Source of the DNA: Aldrovandia affinis
Taxonomy: Eukaryota; Chordata; Actinopteri; Notacanthiformes; Halosauridae
Length of the DNA stretch: 64,000 bases
Assembly (NCBI GenBank): GCA_029706075.1
Contig: JAINUG010000031.1
Location: 3,083,001 to 3,147,000 of the forward strand
Direction of reading: 5' to 3'
The position numbers and the translations under genes are program-made. The notes under the pieces were generated by a model, which was given only the letters and a program-made list of their open reading frames with translations, was not told the origin of the DNA and ran no database searches. Positions 1-11,968 of this stretch are shown here, piece by piece (position 1 is the stretch's first letter; each line of letters begins with the position of its first letter).

Positions 1-2406
1 TTCATTCTGGCCCCATTCAAGAGCCAGCCAAGCCTCTGTGCTCCACGCCCCACTAATAACACAGCGTCTGTGCGGCGGTTGTGACAGATTTCCCTGCCAG
101 CCCTGATTACCTTCCAGCGGGCTACGCCTCGCTGCTTTAATGCTCCAGCAAACCTTGAACAATAACTCAGCGAGCGAAACATGCCTCCTTTTCGACGGCA
201 GGGCCCAGGAAAGTTTCGCTCTCCCTAATGGGGTTTACCTGGCCTTTGTCTGTTGTTCTGCAGCTCTGGAGCAACACCGACCAGAGCTGGCGAAGAATTG
301 TACAAGGGGACGGGAAACAGCATTGGCCCAGATCTGAATAAGTGTCAGTGTCAGTGGATTGAACCCGTTCTGCGTAAAAAACGTAGCAAGTGGTTACAGT
401 TCAGTGTTTAGACAGATGTGGACACGGGAAACTGCCAGTGGATTTCTTTCGGTCTCGATCCTGTCTTGGTAAGGTGGAATGTCAATGGAATGGAATTTCA
501 TCGGACCCCAGCCACGTTTTAAATAGCGAGTGTCGACTTATGCCCTCGGGAAGGCGCTTTAGGCTCCCCAATGGAAAGAAAAACCGATTCAAAAACGTGT
601 TTGTTCCGTATTCTATTAAACTGCTGAATCGGCAATAGTACAGGCCATGTGCAATAACTAGGGAAGTGCAATAAGACTGTGTAATAATATGTACTGATGT
701 TTGGTGTTGTTATGGTTTGTGCATATGTAATATGGTGGTGTATGGGAAGCTGGGGGTGTATGGGATGCAAAACAGTATTATCTCATCTCTCTCTCATGTC
801 AGCTAACAGTATGAGTCTTCAGTGTTGACCAAAATCAGAACAAGTTTGTGTCAGTGGACACGATTCAGCACCCACATTCAGAGAGGGGAATCAGTGTAAA
901 TCTAAGCAACTGAGATGCACACTATCTTGACTGTGGCTCCACCTGTCGTTGCATTGCTTGCCACTGGCAGCTTTCATGGTTTCTCATGAGTTATTACTTA
1001 TAAGACTGCGGATATATGTGCCAGTGACCTGTTTTGTGAGGGTTAATCGAAAAGTTAAGCTGTGCAGGTAGCATATAGTAGGAGTGAGTTTGTGGTTCAG
1101 ACACTGATGCCTGGATCTGAGGGCTGTGGGTCTGAAGTTTCGGGTCTGATGCTATCATACCCTTGACCAAGGGTCTCAGTCATTGTAACAGTAGTCTCAC
1201 TTGACATGCATAACTCTGGAGCCTGACTAATTTCTCCCTCTAATGTGGTATAACTGGATTTCTGGAGATTTGCTAATAAACCAATGGTCAGTTACTACAT
1301 TGGATGGATCCCACAATAGAGTGGGTCTGTGAAAGGATAAACCACTTTAGCCAACCAAATCCACCGTCATAAATCTGATGGCACCAATCACGTTGCAGGA
1401 AGCCTTGGCCAGAACAGTTTAAAAAGTCATCCAGATGCTCTATCAGAGATTGAGAACACGGAAGTAGGCAGTCATGAACCCTATTGCTGTAATATACATT
1501 GTATTTGATTGCACTGAATCGTGTTGACATGATGTGAACCATTCAGAGACAACTGTGATGCAATGGGAGCCAACTGTGACGTGATGGGAACTAGCCATGA
1601 TGCAACCACAGGTGCCCCCCCCCGTGATGCGATGGAAGTCACCTGTTATGTCATTGGCACCACCTGTGATGCAAGAGCAAACTCCGATTCCCCCTGACTC
1701 CTGCTGAGTTCTTACCGCGACCCTGTAGGCAGCCACAATCCGCAGGATGACAGTGACACAGATCGCGGTAGCTGAGGGTGTCAGGCTCTGAAATTAATAA
1801 AGAGATGGCTTTCATCTGCTAACCAGCAATTTCCCCTGTGTCACTGCAGGTGGATCAATATTGCGTTTTCAGCCTTTGTTAAACAATAATTAAAAATCTT
1901 AGAACGAGTTTCACAGAAAATTCATTGAAATCGATATACCTCTGAAAGCTGGTAACGTTCACCGAGTGGGCTGTACTGTTTGCTGTAGGGGATGCCATTA
2001 ACGGCGTGTGCGGTCAATGATCTGCATCTTTTCGCATCAAATATGCACAGGCATACCGTACAAAAATAAATTAATACAAGCAATGTCTTTGTGTCTCCTC
2101 TGGTCTGCATACAAGCCATCTTCTTGAAATCTGGAAACCTTTTTCAGCTTAAATTCATTGAACTATTGAAAATGACACTGATGCATGTAAACTAATGCAT
2201 GCACGTATGTGCCTAAATTTGCATGTGCAAATATCTGCTTTTTGGAGTAGACTGTCACCAATTTCATGTGAATAATTTCATGCATTTTCAAAAATATTAA
2301 TTTTTAATTAAGTGAGGAAGGGGATTTAAATATTCCTTGCATATAATTATGTCCATTAAACAGCGCAGCTTACATTTATTTTCAATCTAGAGTTGAACAT
2401 GTCATA
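1..2406. other. Intergenic DNA, no gene recognised
   Basis: No homology to a known protein is evident in any frame; the open frames are under 100 codons, overlap each other and have no splice context. The first 650 bases are more GC-rich than the rest and could hold conserved non-coding sequence. Around 1550-1690 a short motif (tgatg-caatgggagcca-like) recurs several times as a decayed local repeat. From about 2150 the sequence becomes AT-rich as it approaches the Tc1 copy. Confidence 0.6.
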
Positions 2407-3688
2407 TAGTGCCCTCCATAATTAGTCACACCCTTGATAAATATGAGCAAAAATGTATGAAACTGTATAAAATAAACAATACAGGTGATGAGCAATACAG
2501 GTATTTTAATTGGAAAATGTTATTATTTTATAAAATGATATTAGATTTTGTTTAACAAGTAATGTTTTTAATTTTGCGTCACAATTATTTCCACCCCTAA
2601 TAATTATTTGAAATAAAATCCCATAAGAATAAATCTCCATTAGCATGCTACTTTTTTAAGTTCATCTCAATCTTTGGGAACTATATTGTGGTTTCCCATG
2701 GCTTCCTGTTTCAATGGGCTAAAAAATTAGGTAACACACATGCAAAATTAATTTGTCATGAACAAAAAAAGAACTCTCAGAGGAAACAAGCCAAATGGTC
2801 ATTGACCTTCACAAGTCAGGAGAGGGTTACAAATAAGTAAATACAAAATTAGGTCAATAAGAAGTTTAAAACTGCTGGAACAGTGGTAAACCTGTCTGGT
2901 AGAGAACCCACATGCATATTTCCCCCATGCAGAATGAGGCAGATGGTTTGGGAGGCAAACAAAAATCTAAGAGCCAGTTGGAGATATACAAAACTTGATT
3001 GCATCTTGAGGCCACAAAGTCTCCAAACATACCATCAGATGCTAGTTACCTCCATACCAATAGGCTTTTTGGAAGGGTTATCAGAAACAAATCATCTATT
3101 GAAGGCAAACAAAATTAACAAAAATAAACAAAATGATCCCAAGCATACCTCAAAATCAACCAAAAAGTGGTTAACTGACCACAAAATTACTTTTTCAATG
3201 GCCATACCTGAAATTTTTTTACAACTTTTTTTAAACTTCGAAAATGCGTGGTTTGCATTGAAGAGGGCAGTCCACAAGCGCAGACTGAAGGATTTAAAGG
3301 ACCATGAAAGATTCTGTAAGGAGGAATGGTCAAAGATCTTCCCCAATATGTTCACAAATTTTATAAAACGCTTGTCGACTGAGTAGTGTTATCCTACGAG
3401 AGGAGGGTGCAGAAAGTACTGAAAACAGGTGTGAATAATTGTGTCAGATTGTGATACATACAAAAAAATATTACTTGTTAAACAAAATCTTTTTGTCTGA
3501 GCAATTGTACTGGTATCAAAGGATACAATTGAACATTTTTAACAAGTATAATATATAATTTTGTAAAAGATTTTATATTTTATATACTTTTCTTGAGCAT
3601 ACAATAAGCTCATTACCTGTCTTGTTTATTTTATACAGCCTTCTTTGCTCATAATTATCAAGGATGTGAATCAATTTGGAGGGTACTG
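2407..3688 (+). mobile_element. Decayed Tc1-type DNA transposon
   Basis: The two ends are inverted repeats: gtgccctccataattagtca near 2409 pairs with the complement of the sequence ending gagggtactgt at 3688. The similarity runs inward for about 60-80 bases (shared tatgagcaaa and ctgtataaaataaacaa stretches). Both ends abut TA, the Tc1/mariner target. Between them lies a frame (2883-3386) carrying NDPKHTSKS and WL, the second catalytic region of Tc1 transposases, followed by a C-terminal EEWSKI segment. The helix-turn-helix N-terminus and the first catalytic aspartate are missing, so this is an internally deleted, non-autonomous copy. Confidence 0.85.
2883..3386 (+). pseudogene. Tc1 transposase remnant
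   Basis: This 167-codon frame is about half the usual Tc1 transposase length (roughly 340 residues). It keeps the middle-to-C-terminal part of the DDE domain, with [14 protein letters not shown] around residues 82-95 and a terminal LKDHERFCKEEWSKI-like segment. Upstream residues are only loosely recognisable, and the first aspartate and DNA-binding domain are absent. In an intact element the protein would cut and paste the transposon at TA sites. This one cannot be functional. The start is merely the first initiation codon of the open frame. Confidence 0.75.
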
Positions 3689-4235
3689 TAAATACTTTGA
3701 CTCTGTAGTCTCATACTGCCATCTAGTGTAAATATTGTAACATGACAAATTTTAAAAACTCAATATCCTTCTATTTCACTCAATATCATGCCTTTTTTAC
3801 ACAAATCTGGTATTCCAGACATCATAAATACTGAATATGAAAATCCATTCATGACCTTGGGTATTTTCACAGAGGGTCACACAAGGCACATAACTCTTAG
3901 CACTTGTCATAAGAGCTCCAAAATAAACATTACCATCCCACAAATTTCTTATTGTTGGTTTTGTTATGAGGAGGAGTAATATTAAATGCATTGAAACCGG
4001 TATTTATCTAATGTGGTATCCTTCTGGTCAGAAGTTGAAGAGTGGTTTTCCCACCACATCCGTGTTTTGAACATGAATAACCCTATTGCCGTGATGAGTG
4101 ACTTGAGTGACTGTTGCCCTGTGATCAAAAGGCTATTTACATGGGTAAAACATTTATATTTAAAATAAATATAGTATATATTGCTAACATATTTTAGGAG
4201 GAATTATATCCATGCATTATAAATTAAAGTTGTAT
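3689..4235. other. Intergenic spacer between two transposons
   Basis: AT-rich sequence between the Tc1 copy and the gypsy remnant. The small frames at 3788-3991 lie opposite each other and resemble no protein family. No RNA gene or repeat boundary was seen. Confidence 0.5.
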
Positions 4236-4272
4236 TGTTCTCTTTTTTACGGCCTCCTTCGGGACATCAGCC

Positions 4273-4551
4273 TTGGAGAATCTCCATACCCTTCCGTGCC
4301 TGTCTCCGGCTACCACCGAAGAACCAATGCAGGTGGGTATCACAAGGCTTTTCCTGGACATCAATTTAGCCAAAGAACTCAAGATCCCTCTGACAACTCT
4401 AGAGCCTCCTCTCACGGTCACGGCCCTGAATGGCAGACCACTGAGTTCTGGCCGGGTACACCACCTCACCGTTCCCCTGTGGTTGTCCCTAGAAAAGAAC
4501 CACTGCCACACCACCTGTCTTCATTCTTGTTCATCCTCATCCTTTTCTTAA
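4273..4551 (+). pseudogene. Gypsy gag-protease remnant
   Basis: The translation contains PMQVG near residue 20, typical of the end of gypsy gag, and jumps directly into LAKELKIPL...VTALNGRPLSSG...HHLTVPL, the region after the active site of a gypsy aspartic protease. The gag zinc knuckle and the protease DSG/DTG catalytic triad that should lie between them are missing, so a deletion at about 4345 is inferred. In an intact element the protease matures the Gag-Pol polyprotein in the cytoplasmic particle. The frame degenerates after residue 80. Confidence 0.75.
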
Positions 4552-4785
4552 GTCTGCAGCCACTTCTCAAGCCCCAGTCCAGTCCCAAGATTCCAGCCCA
4601 TTCCCTGACCTTTTCAAGTCTCCAGATCCCTCTCGAGCCCCGGATCAGTCCCAAGTGTCCTTCCGTACCCGAGCCCTGGCCCTTTCCCAGGCCCTGGTCT
4701 ACCCCGAGTGTCCACAAGTGCCTCCCGAGTACACAGACATCGCCGAGGTTTGCTGTAAAAGAAGGGCAACTACTCTACCTCCTCT

Positions 4786-5370
4786 GTTCCAGGAGCAAGA
4801 AGTGGAAGTGGGGCTGCCATCGGCCCAACACTTCATTCGGTGATGTCGACGGACCTGGCAGAGGGCTCGTCAGGCCCTGCTTAAGGCATCCCGACAGCAA
4901 CAGGTCCAGGCCAACCGACGTCGCAGACCAGCGCCCTCGTTTCGCCCAGGTCAGAGGGTCTGGCTGTCCACCAAGGACCTTCCCTTGCCGGTGGAGTCAC
5001 ACAAACTGCCTCCGTGGTTTATCGGTCCTTTTAGGATCTTGCGCCGGATCAATCCGGTGACCTACCACTTGGTGCTACCCAGATCCATGCGAGTACATCC
5101 CGCCTTTCACATCTCGCGTCTCAAACCGCTAACCACCAGCCCCCTATCCCTTCCCACCCCCCCACCTCCTCCGCCCCGTATGATTGATGGGTAGCCGGCC
5201 TATACAGTCTACCGCATACTGGACTCCCGACGGGTGCAAAGGAGCACCCAATACCTGGTGGACTGGGAGGGTTACGGTCCGCAGGAGCGATCCTGGGTCC
5301 CAGCCTGGAACATCCTGGATCCCTCTCTCGTCCGAGACTTCCGGCATCGCCATACTCCATGTACTAGGGG
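4786..5370 (+). pseudogene. Gypsy integrase C-terminus and chromodomain remnant
   Basis: Read with frame changes, this gives QEQEVEVGLPSAQHFIR, then an Arg-rich segment, then a GQRVWLSTKDLPL-type segment, PPWFIGPFRILRRINPVTYHL, VHPAFHISRLKPL (5095-5133), and finally a chromodomain with [17 protein letters not shown] (about 5252-5305) and [10 protein letters not shown]. In chromoviruses the chromodomain tethers integrase to modified chromatin at insertion. A stop codon at 4841-4843, the TAG at 5192-5194 and frame changes show the copy is dead. The order and spacing match the 3' end of teleost gypsy pol. Confidence 0.85.
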
Positions 5371-5404
5371 AACGTCGGGTGCCGTTCCTGGAGGGGGGGG
5401 GTAC

Positions 5405-6000
5405 TGTGAGGGTCAGTCCGGGATCTTCTCTGGTTCATCATTAGATGTCGCTATTTGTTACCTTTTCAGTTGCTTTGCCCTGTTTTAGTCTTGGGTATTT
5501 TGTTAATTGTTTCATTGAGTTAATTGTCCCGTGATTTGTTAATTGTTTATTGATTCATTGTTTTAGTGTTTCCATCTGTGCCTCATTGTCCCTGATTGTT
5601 TTTTGCTATTAGTTTCAGTAATGTCACCTATGTCTGGTTTAGTTCCCCCCTACTTAAGTTGTGTGTTTCCTTTGTTTCAGTGCTCAGTCTTGAGATTGTT
5701 CTCACCTAGTTTTCCTGAATTGTTATGCTCGAGTATTTCCCTAGTCTCATCGGTCCTCGTTTTGTTTGTTTTCTTTGTGCTACATTTTCGAGTTTGTTTT
5801 TGAGTTTGTACTTGTGTATTTAGTTTTATTTGTTTGTTTTTTGGAGCCTCGTCTCCCAGTTATTTTCTCTGTGTTCCATTTGTTCTTCAGGGTTTTGTTG
5901 TTTTATTGTTCACTAGTAAAGATCTCATTTTTTGTTTACCAACCACCTTTGCTTCCGTCTCGTCCTCTGCACTTGGGTTCACTCAGTCCACCTCCTAACA
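5405..6000 (+). repeat. Gypsy 3' LTR (596 bp)
   Basis: Begins TGTGAGG directly after a polypurine run and ends CCTAACA, giving near-perfect short terminal inverted repeats. The T-rich body has no coding capacity. The sequence right after it (tgtat) would be the TSD, but the left partner cannot be checked because the 5' end of the element is lost. Confidence 0.75.
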
Positions 6001-8335
6001 TGTATAGAGCATCATGGGAAGTGGGGTCCATTAAGGGGAGGAGGGTGAGGACTGAGACATCTGAAACAAATAATGCGATCAACATATCTGGCTGAATTAT
6101 ATATATATATGTATGTGTGTAAAAGGATCATTGTAGCAAAATGACCAATACAATTAAAAGATTAGAATATAAAAAGAACAATCATTATGAAATCAAAACA
6201 CAGAACAAGCTTTTATATCCCATGGTTCTGTAAAATATGCAATAGATTCTGAGTGGGATGCGAGTGGGACATGGCCAAAGCACATTAGAGGGGCTCCCCT
6301 AATCCTCCATCAACCTACATGTGACCTCAATATACCCTCATACCTCAGTATGTCCAGCCATTAAGAAAATAACCCCTGGTAATAGCACTTGGAGCTAAGT
6401 CAAAAAGGTGTTATCCTGCATCACTTGTGGACATGGTGAATACAATTACTGTCTCATTAGTTAAGTCTACTAGATAAGACTTTTTCACATTTTTAATGCC
6501 AGTATGCATGGCAACTTTCTATAACTTTTCTCAAGTGTAAACATATGCTCAATTTCACTATTATACTGTTGTGTTATTTGCTGTTTACTTAACCTAACCA
6601 CAAAGCATTTTGTCTATATCTAAGAGTAACATATTTTGGGGTGTGTTATAAAATTTTTGTTGTTACTTACACTGCATTATTTGGTTTGGCAGTCAACAAA
6701 ATAATCTGAAAAAGTTACACACAAACAGACAAACAAAAACATCTATTGTTTTAGTTCAAGCGCCAAATGTAGTGTTATAATATCGGACGCGAGCGTCAGT
6801 CCCCTGGGAAACTGTAAGATGCTTACAGCACTAGTTCTGTTTTCCCACAATGACTGAGCTTGCCAAAGTAATGCCATGAACACCTGTAGTCCTGTCACAC
6901 ACACGTTTGACTCTGCATCTTATATTATTACATTTGTACACATGCCAGAATCAGCATCCGGCCATATTGTTTTCCTCATCACTTTGCCTGGTACTGACAT
7001 ATCAAAGACCAAGACACTGCTCCAGACCCTGGACCAAGAGTAGTGACAACAGAGTGTTGGACAGACACAGCCATGACATGAAATTGAATTTTCCAGCCAC
7101 TGGATCTTTGCCCTATTCCCTTGAGTGAGTTACAGTGTTCATTCTAACAATTCATTGAGGGCTTTGATTACGGTAGCACAGTCGTATGAATTTAGCAACA
7201 CATAGATAAAATGTTAAGGTCTTTCATGAATTTAGTTGCACAACTACAATCAAATCAAGACACGGGTTACACGTGCACAGCCATAGCTAGTTGGAGAGGA
7301 GGTTATACAGCCGTCTAGAGTGGGGCTGTTGCTAAGGGTAACCATTTCACATCGGACGCACACAGAATATCAATTACATCATCATTAACCTGTAGCAAGC
7401 TTTATAAGGCAACTATAACTCCAAGATTTTATCATTATTTTAGCACAATGTCATCCCAATATCTTGATGATTTTCTTCCACGATTAAATATATTTATATT
7501 TGCACAACCAGAATCAAATTAAGCAATCATATGCATTTTTGGAGATTTACTATTATTGTAAATGAATTCATGGCATACTACATAAATAATACAATGCTTT
7601 ATGTAGGCAACAAAAGCATAGATGGCTAACTTGCGAAACTATAGGTCAGACTACTGTATATGCTTTTTACATTTATGTACTTTTTTTTACTAAGAAAATC
7701 AATGACATTGTATATTATGCTGTGTGGATTAACCTTGAGAAAATCTTTAACTTAATTTGCATTATTTTAAAAAGAACATAAAGAGGGCTTTTAATGAAAT
7801 GACAATACGTCATTCATTTAGAAAAACAGTGCCTCTGATTCACTGCAACATATTTTGGCAATGAACTTGACATTATAATAAATGTTTTTTCTGTGATGAA
7901 TTGATGCTGTGTTGTAAATAACATGCTGCCTTTGCAAACTAACTTTGTATCCATCTGTGTACTCTGCACCAAGTGAATATTAGAATTCAGGCTTGTTCAC
8001 TGAAAGTTTGCTTCTTCCATTGATTGTTTAGTATAAGGCATTGAGTTAATGCAGTCATTTGTTGGATCATACCAAACTCATTATGATTGGTCTCTCTTAA
8101 TTTCATGAATCATGGTTTAATCACAGTCAAGTACCTTGCTATGTATTCAACTACAGTGGCTACAGAGACTCAGTGGATTTCAACTGCAGAAAAACTAGGG
8201 TCCTAAGTATAACATGTTAAAATACATTTACAGTAAATTTGTCATCACTACAACACTACTCTAGGCCAGAATCTGATGAAGGCCAATCTAAATGATCAAC
8301 AAATACTGAAGTACAGATTATAAAAATTCAAATTA
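6001..8335. other. Intergenic DNA, nothing recognised
   Basis: AT-rich single-copy-looking sequence with a short (TA)n/(TG)n patch near 6090-6120. Frames are short and unrecognisable. No transposon ends, RNA genes or exon signals with coding support were seen. Confidence 0.5.
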
Positions 8336-8354
8336 CAGGCATATACTGTAAGAA

Positions 8355-8640
8355 GATAACAGAATTTAATGGTGAAAACAGGCCATTCAGCCCTAAATTT
8401 GCATTCAGTCTAGAGTGCATCTAGCACTGTGTCGAGCCTGGGTTTGAACACTCCAAGGGCCTCTGCTTCTACCACCAATCCTGGTAAGTTATCCCATGAA
8501 TGAATAACACTTCCCTTGTGTGCAAATGTGCTTAAGTATGAGAGCAAGATTTACCTTGAACAAATACCTGAAGTAATGGAGCGGCCTAAAAGTTATGCTC
8601 CTTGTGGGGCCTAAACCTAAAATCCCCTTACTGGTTGAGA
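8355..8640 (-). repeat. Possible CR1/L2-type LINE 3'-end fragment
   Basis: The segment around 8370-8570 (aggccattcagccct, then a run describing 'tctgcttctaccacc...tggtaagttatcccatg') follows the pattern of 3'-terminal sequences of CR1/L2-like elements seen in many vertebrates. The family call is from memory of the pattern only. No TSD or ORF was found. Confidence 0.35.
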
Positions 8641-8677
8641 TGGTATGCCCACTCTTGTACACTACAAACACTTTTTA

Positions 8678-8820
8678 TTCATTTTACATTTACATTTTAG
8701 GCATTTAGCAGATGCTCTTATCCAGAGCAACTTACAAGATGTGCATTTATACATGGTAAGATCACTCAGTGTTCGCGCAAGAAATCAGTGTAGTAATACA
8801 GCAATAGACATCATTGTTGT
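8678..8820. repeat. V-tail interspersed repeat, copy 1
   Basis: Contains the motif tttagcagatgctcttatcc followed by agagcaacttacaagatgtgcat, then an extension (acatggtaag...cagtgtagtaatacagcaatagacatcattg). The same ~140-bp unit recurs at 26340-26478 and 29753-29890. The first part matches the conserved 3' domain of the tRNA-derived SINEs at 17.4 and 55.0 kb, but here no tRNA-like head is attached. Confidence 0.75.
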
Positions 8821-8844
8821 CTTTTATTCACCTTAAAAGACTTT

Positions 8845-9186
8845 ACACGGGGGCGGCGGATAGTGTATCTTGCTGGTTCGATACGAGAGTGGCCGCCTAT
8901 CAGGGACGTGGTTCAAAACCTGCCATTAGCCCCAAGGGAGGGGAGAGAGCGATCAGCACGAACTCGCCGTGAAGCACATAAGGGTGTCTCCACAAGGGGG
9001 TCGGTGAGTTCCGTCTCGAAGGAGGTGGATCATCGCCGGCCTCAGAGAATAGCTTGCCCCGTAGAGACAGGTGACGAATTTGTGGGGGGAGAGTTAATCG
9101 AAATAAATAGAGGGTATAATTGGCTTCCAAATTGGGGAGAAAAACGGGAAAAATATGAAACAAATACTTAAAAAAAAAAAAAAAAA
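8845..9186 (+). repeat. SINE with poly(A) tail and 10-bp target-site duplication
   Basis: A 342-bp insert with a GC-rich head containing a B-box-like ggttcaaaacc (8910-8920) and a 3' part reading aattggcttccaaattgggg followed by a run of A. It is bounded by perfect direct repeats aaaagacttt at 8835-8844 and 9187-9196. The tail is shared with the SINE at 39549. Structure and TSD fit LINE-mobilised retroposition. Confidence 0.85.
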
Positions 9187-9196
9187 AAAAGACTTT

Positions 9197-10332
9197 CCAT
9201 GAGTATTTTAAGCCTGTATAACAGGGTTCTTCAACTCCTCATGGGGGCCAGATTGAAAAAAATTATAGTGCAGGTGGGACAAATATTTTCTGCTTCATAT
9301 TTATGAAACAATGTATGCATAAGTCTTACAACACACAATGCTTTGATACCTGCTACGGTACTGTAACTATGTTGGTCTACAATGTAGTAAACAGTGTAAA
9401 CAATGGGCAGGCTGCTGAGGATTCAATCAAGCTTTCTCTTCAGATCAACAACCAAATAGCTTATCTAGCTATACATTTTCTTTTTTATTATATCGCATTG
9501 TAAGAATTCTTAGGGAAGTGAGAATGGCCATACATTCACAGAGAGCAGGCAATAATTCCTGCTCTGAACTACTTAAGCAGCGCTTGGAGAGAAATCACAG
9601 CTTTGGCTACTGGAGCAGCTGAAATCACTGCACAAATCAAACCACTTTTTTGAGGTAAAGGAAAAACATCAAATTAGAGAAATCTGGGAGAACGTTAGCA
9701 TGTTTGCCAAAAGAGGTCCCGCTACACTAGGCTAAAACCATTAAATAATTGAACAAAACCAAAAATGGAAAAGGTTTCACATTGTGGCAAAATAAGTGTT
9801 CCACAAGGTTCCGTGCTCATATGATTATTTCCTGAAGGTCCGTCGATTTTAAGAACGAAGCTGATTTACAGCAAATCGATCACAGAGGCAAACGTCTTGA
9901 AAAGGTGGACCCAGCAGTATGATTGCACATACAAAGCGATTTAGTTGGTAAAAACTTTTCTAATGCGATTTAGAAAATCGTGATTGTGTCTAGTCTAGTG
10001 AACATGACCACACATGACACAACCTAGCTAGCTATATTTAGATACTGCTAGTTAGCTTACGTGAGCTAACTAACAAAGAACTACTAGCACCTAACATTAC
10101 CCAGCCAGACTAACATGCCACAAGAACAATGTATATTATTGTGTCCATGCAAATGGACAAGTTAGCCAGCTAACCAAGTGGCTACATAGCAAACTAGATT
10201 CTTAGCTAGCTATTATTAGCTAAGCGATTGGTATTTACTGTCTGATCTCTCACCACTATGAGCTAATTAGTTTGTCTAGCCACCGATGTTGCTCACAACA
10301 ATTGCTATATGAACAACTCAAAACATAGAAAA
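9197..10332. other. Intergenic DNA, nothing recognised
   Basis: No coding similarity. Around 10010-10240 the sequence is unusually rich in short tagcta/gctaac-type words, looking like an old decayed repeat, but no ends could be defined. Confidence 0.45.
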
Positions 10333-10337
10333 CTATT

Positions 10338-10700
10338 TGTCACACATGCGACACAACCTGGATTGGAACAGAGCAGCAGGACACAGGGATTTGATCTTTC
10401 GTTCTGTGGACCAGATTTGTATTATCTTTCCCACAGTGAGAGAGAGAGAGGGGGAGAGAGAGAGAGAAATCTGGCACTATCCAAATGAAAGAAAATACTT
10501 CCCCCTCACAGGCTTTGGCTAAAAACTCTATTGGACGGCATTCAGCTCCCGTGTTCCAGCCACCTACTAAGAGAGCAGAGCAGTTTTAAACACACAGGTA
10601 CAATTAGATAATGCCACACAGCTGTGTGCCCTAGCTGCCCTGCCAGTAGGCGTGGCCGTTAATCACCCCAATTCCCCTGCCTAGACCAACGCCTTCCACA
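10338..10700 (-). repeat. Gypsy 3' LTR (363 bp)
   Basis: On the minus strand it begins TGTGGAAGGCGTTGGTCTAG after a short purine run (gatggagggg) and ends GTGTGACA. The plus-strand stretch 10600-10700 is repeated nearly base for base at 12070-12188 (5' LTR) and 16340-16445 (solo LTR). A GA-rich run lies at 10437-10466. Confidence 0.85.
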
Positions 10701-10739
10701 CCCCTCCATCACCAGAATGCGGCCTAGCAGAGAAAATCT

Positions 10740-11968
10740 GCACAAGCATTCGCAAACCCCGGCTGATGGACCACCCGAAAGCAAAAAGGCTGCAAATCCA
10801 TATATCAACGGGTGATCCGAGAGTTGGTGTCCTTCACCCAGTGGAACCACTGGAGGGGCGTGTGATCGGAATAGAGGATAAAGGGCTTGCCCAGGAGGTA
10901 ATACCGAAGGGTGAGAGAGGTCCACTTGATTGTCACTCACTCTATTTCAATCGTGCTGTAGCCAGCCTATCCCAGAGAGAGCTTCCGGCTGATGTAGAGC
11001 ACCGGTCGCTCCTCCCCCTCCACCTCCTGGGACAGCACTGCACCCAATCCCCTATCCAAGGCGTCAGTCTGCAAGATAAAAGGCAGAGAAATATCAGGGC
11101 TAATCAACAATGGGCCGCCACACAGAGTTGCTTTAATCTTCAGAAACGCCGCCTGGCACTGCTCCATCCACTGTACTGGACCCCAGGCTCCCTTTCGAGT
11201 GAGATTGGTCAGGGGACTGCCTAAGGACAAAAATTCAGGAATAAACTTACGATAATAATTCGCCAGTCCCAAAAAGGATCTCACTTGCTTTTTGGACTTT
11301 GACTGGCGACAAGCAGAGATAGCTACAGTTTTGTACATTGATTTGCCCCCTGCCCAAGAGGAACCCCAAATCCCGTACCTCTCTCCGTCCAATAGTGCAC
11401 TTACCTGGGCTTGCAGTGAGCCCTGGCCCCCACAGCGTCCACAGGACGGCCCACAAATGGTGCTCCCAATCGTTACTGTAGATTACAATGTCATCCAAGT
11501 ATGTAGCAGCATATGCAGCATGCGGTCAAAGCAGCCTGCCCATTGGCCGCTGGAAAGTGGCAGGAGCCCAATGCAAACCAAAAGGTATGGTCAGAAAAGC
11601 ACATTTTTCCTTAGATGCTGGAGACAAGGGAATCTTCCAGTAATCCTTGGTTAAATCCAATGTCAAGTAAAAGCAAGCAGTGGCCAACCGATCCAGCAGC
11701 TCCTCAACTTGGGGCATTGGATAAGCATCACATTTCGAGACTGCGTTTACTTTTCAATAGTCCATGCAAAATCAAACCGACACGTCGGACTTGGGTACAA
11801 GAACGATGGGACTGCACCAGTCACTGTGTGACTCCTCAATCACTCCCACGTCCAGCATTTTCCCCAATTGTTCTTGAACCAACTTTTTCTTATGTTCAGT
11901 TAACCGATATGGCCGGCACCAAACTACAGTGCCTGGCGGGGTTTGTATATGGAGTTCTATCAAATTAG
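10740..11968 (-). pseudogene. Gypsy reverse transcriptase-RNase H remnant
   Basis: On the minus strand several frames join to give RT motifs in order. These are GVIEESHSDWCSPIVLVPK (near 11800-11850), a VEELLDRL...LDLTKDYWKIPL segment (11600-11700), PFGLHWAPATFQRPM, MDDIVIYS (the catalytic aspartates, about 11475-11498), LGLANYYRKFIPEF (about 11220-11260), then RNase H with LQTDALDRGLGAVLSQ (about 11040-11085), LRYYLLGKPF and SDHTPLQWFHWVKDTNSRITR (10810-10930). Frames change several times and a stop interrupts the RNase H region, so it is non-functional. The enzyme would copy the element RNA inside cytoplasmic particles. Confidence 0.88.

Larger units (their letters stand above)
4240..6000 (+). 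mobile_element. Ty3/gypsy LTR retrotransposon with internal deletions, 3' LTR retained
   Basis: Pieces of a chromodomain-type teleost gypsy polyprotein occur in the right order but with large parts missing. They are a gag C-terminal scrap (PMQVG, about 4327), the protease C-terminal half (LAKELKIPL...VTALNGRPL, 4363-4450), the protease-RT linker (VPPEYTDIAEV, 4723-4755), the integrase C-terminal region (4790-5130) and a chromodomain (5195-5360). RT, RNase H and the integrase core are deleted at a junction near 4785. A G-run (5393-5400) just before TGTGAGG at 5405 looks like the polypurine tract and LTR start, and the LTR ends CCTAACA at 6000. No 5' LTR was found. Confidence 0.85.

Noticed and set aside
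1443..1736. 97-codon minus-strand frame with repeated Gly/Thr pattern
   Set aside because: The pattern comes from a short decayed DNA repeat (tgatgcaa...), without homology or splice context.
10766..11224. 152-codon plus-strand frame
   Set aside because: Antisense to the gypsy RNase H coding region; no independent similarity.
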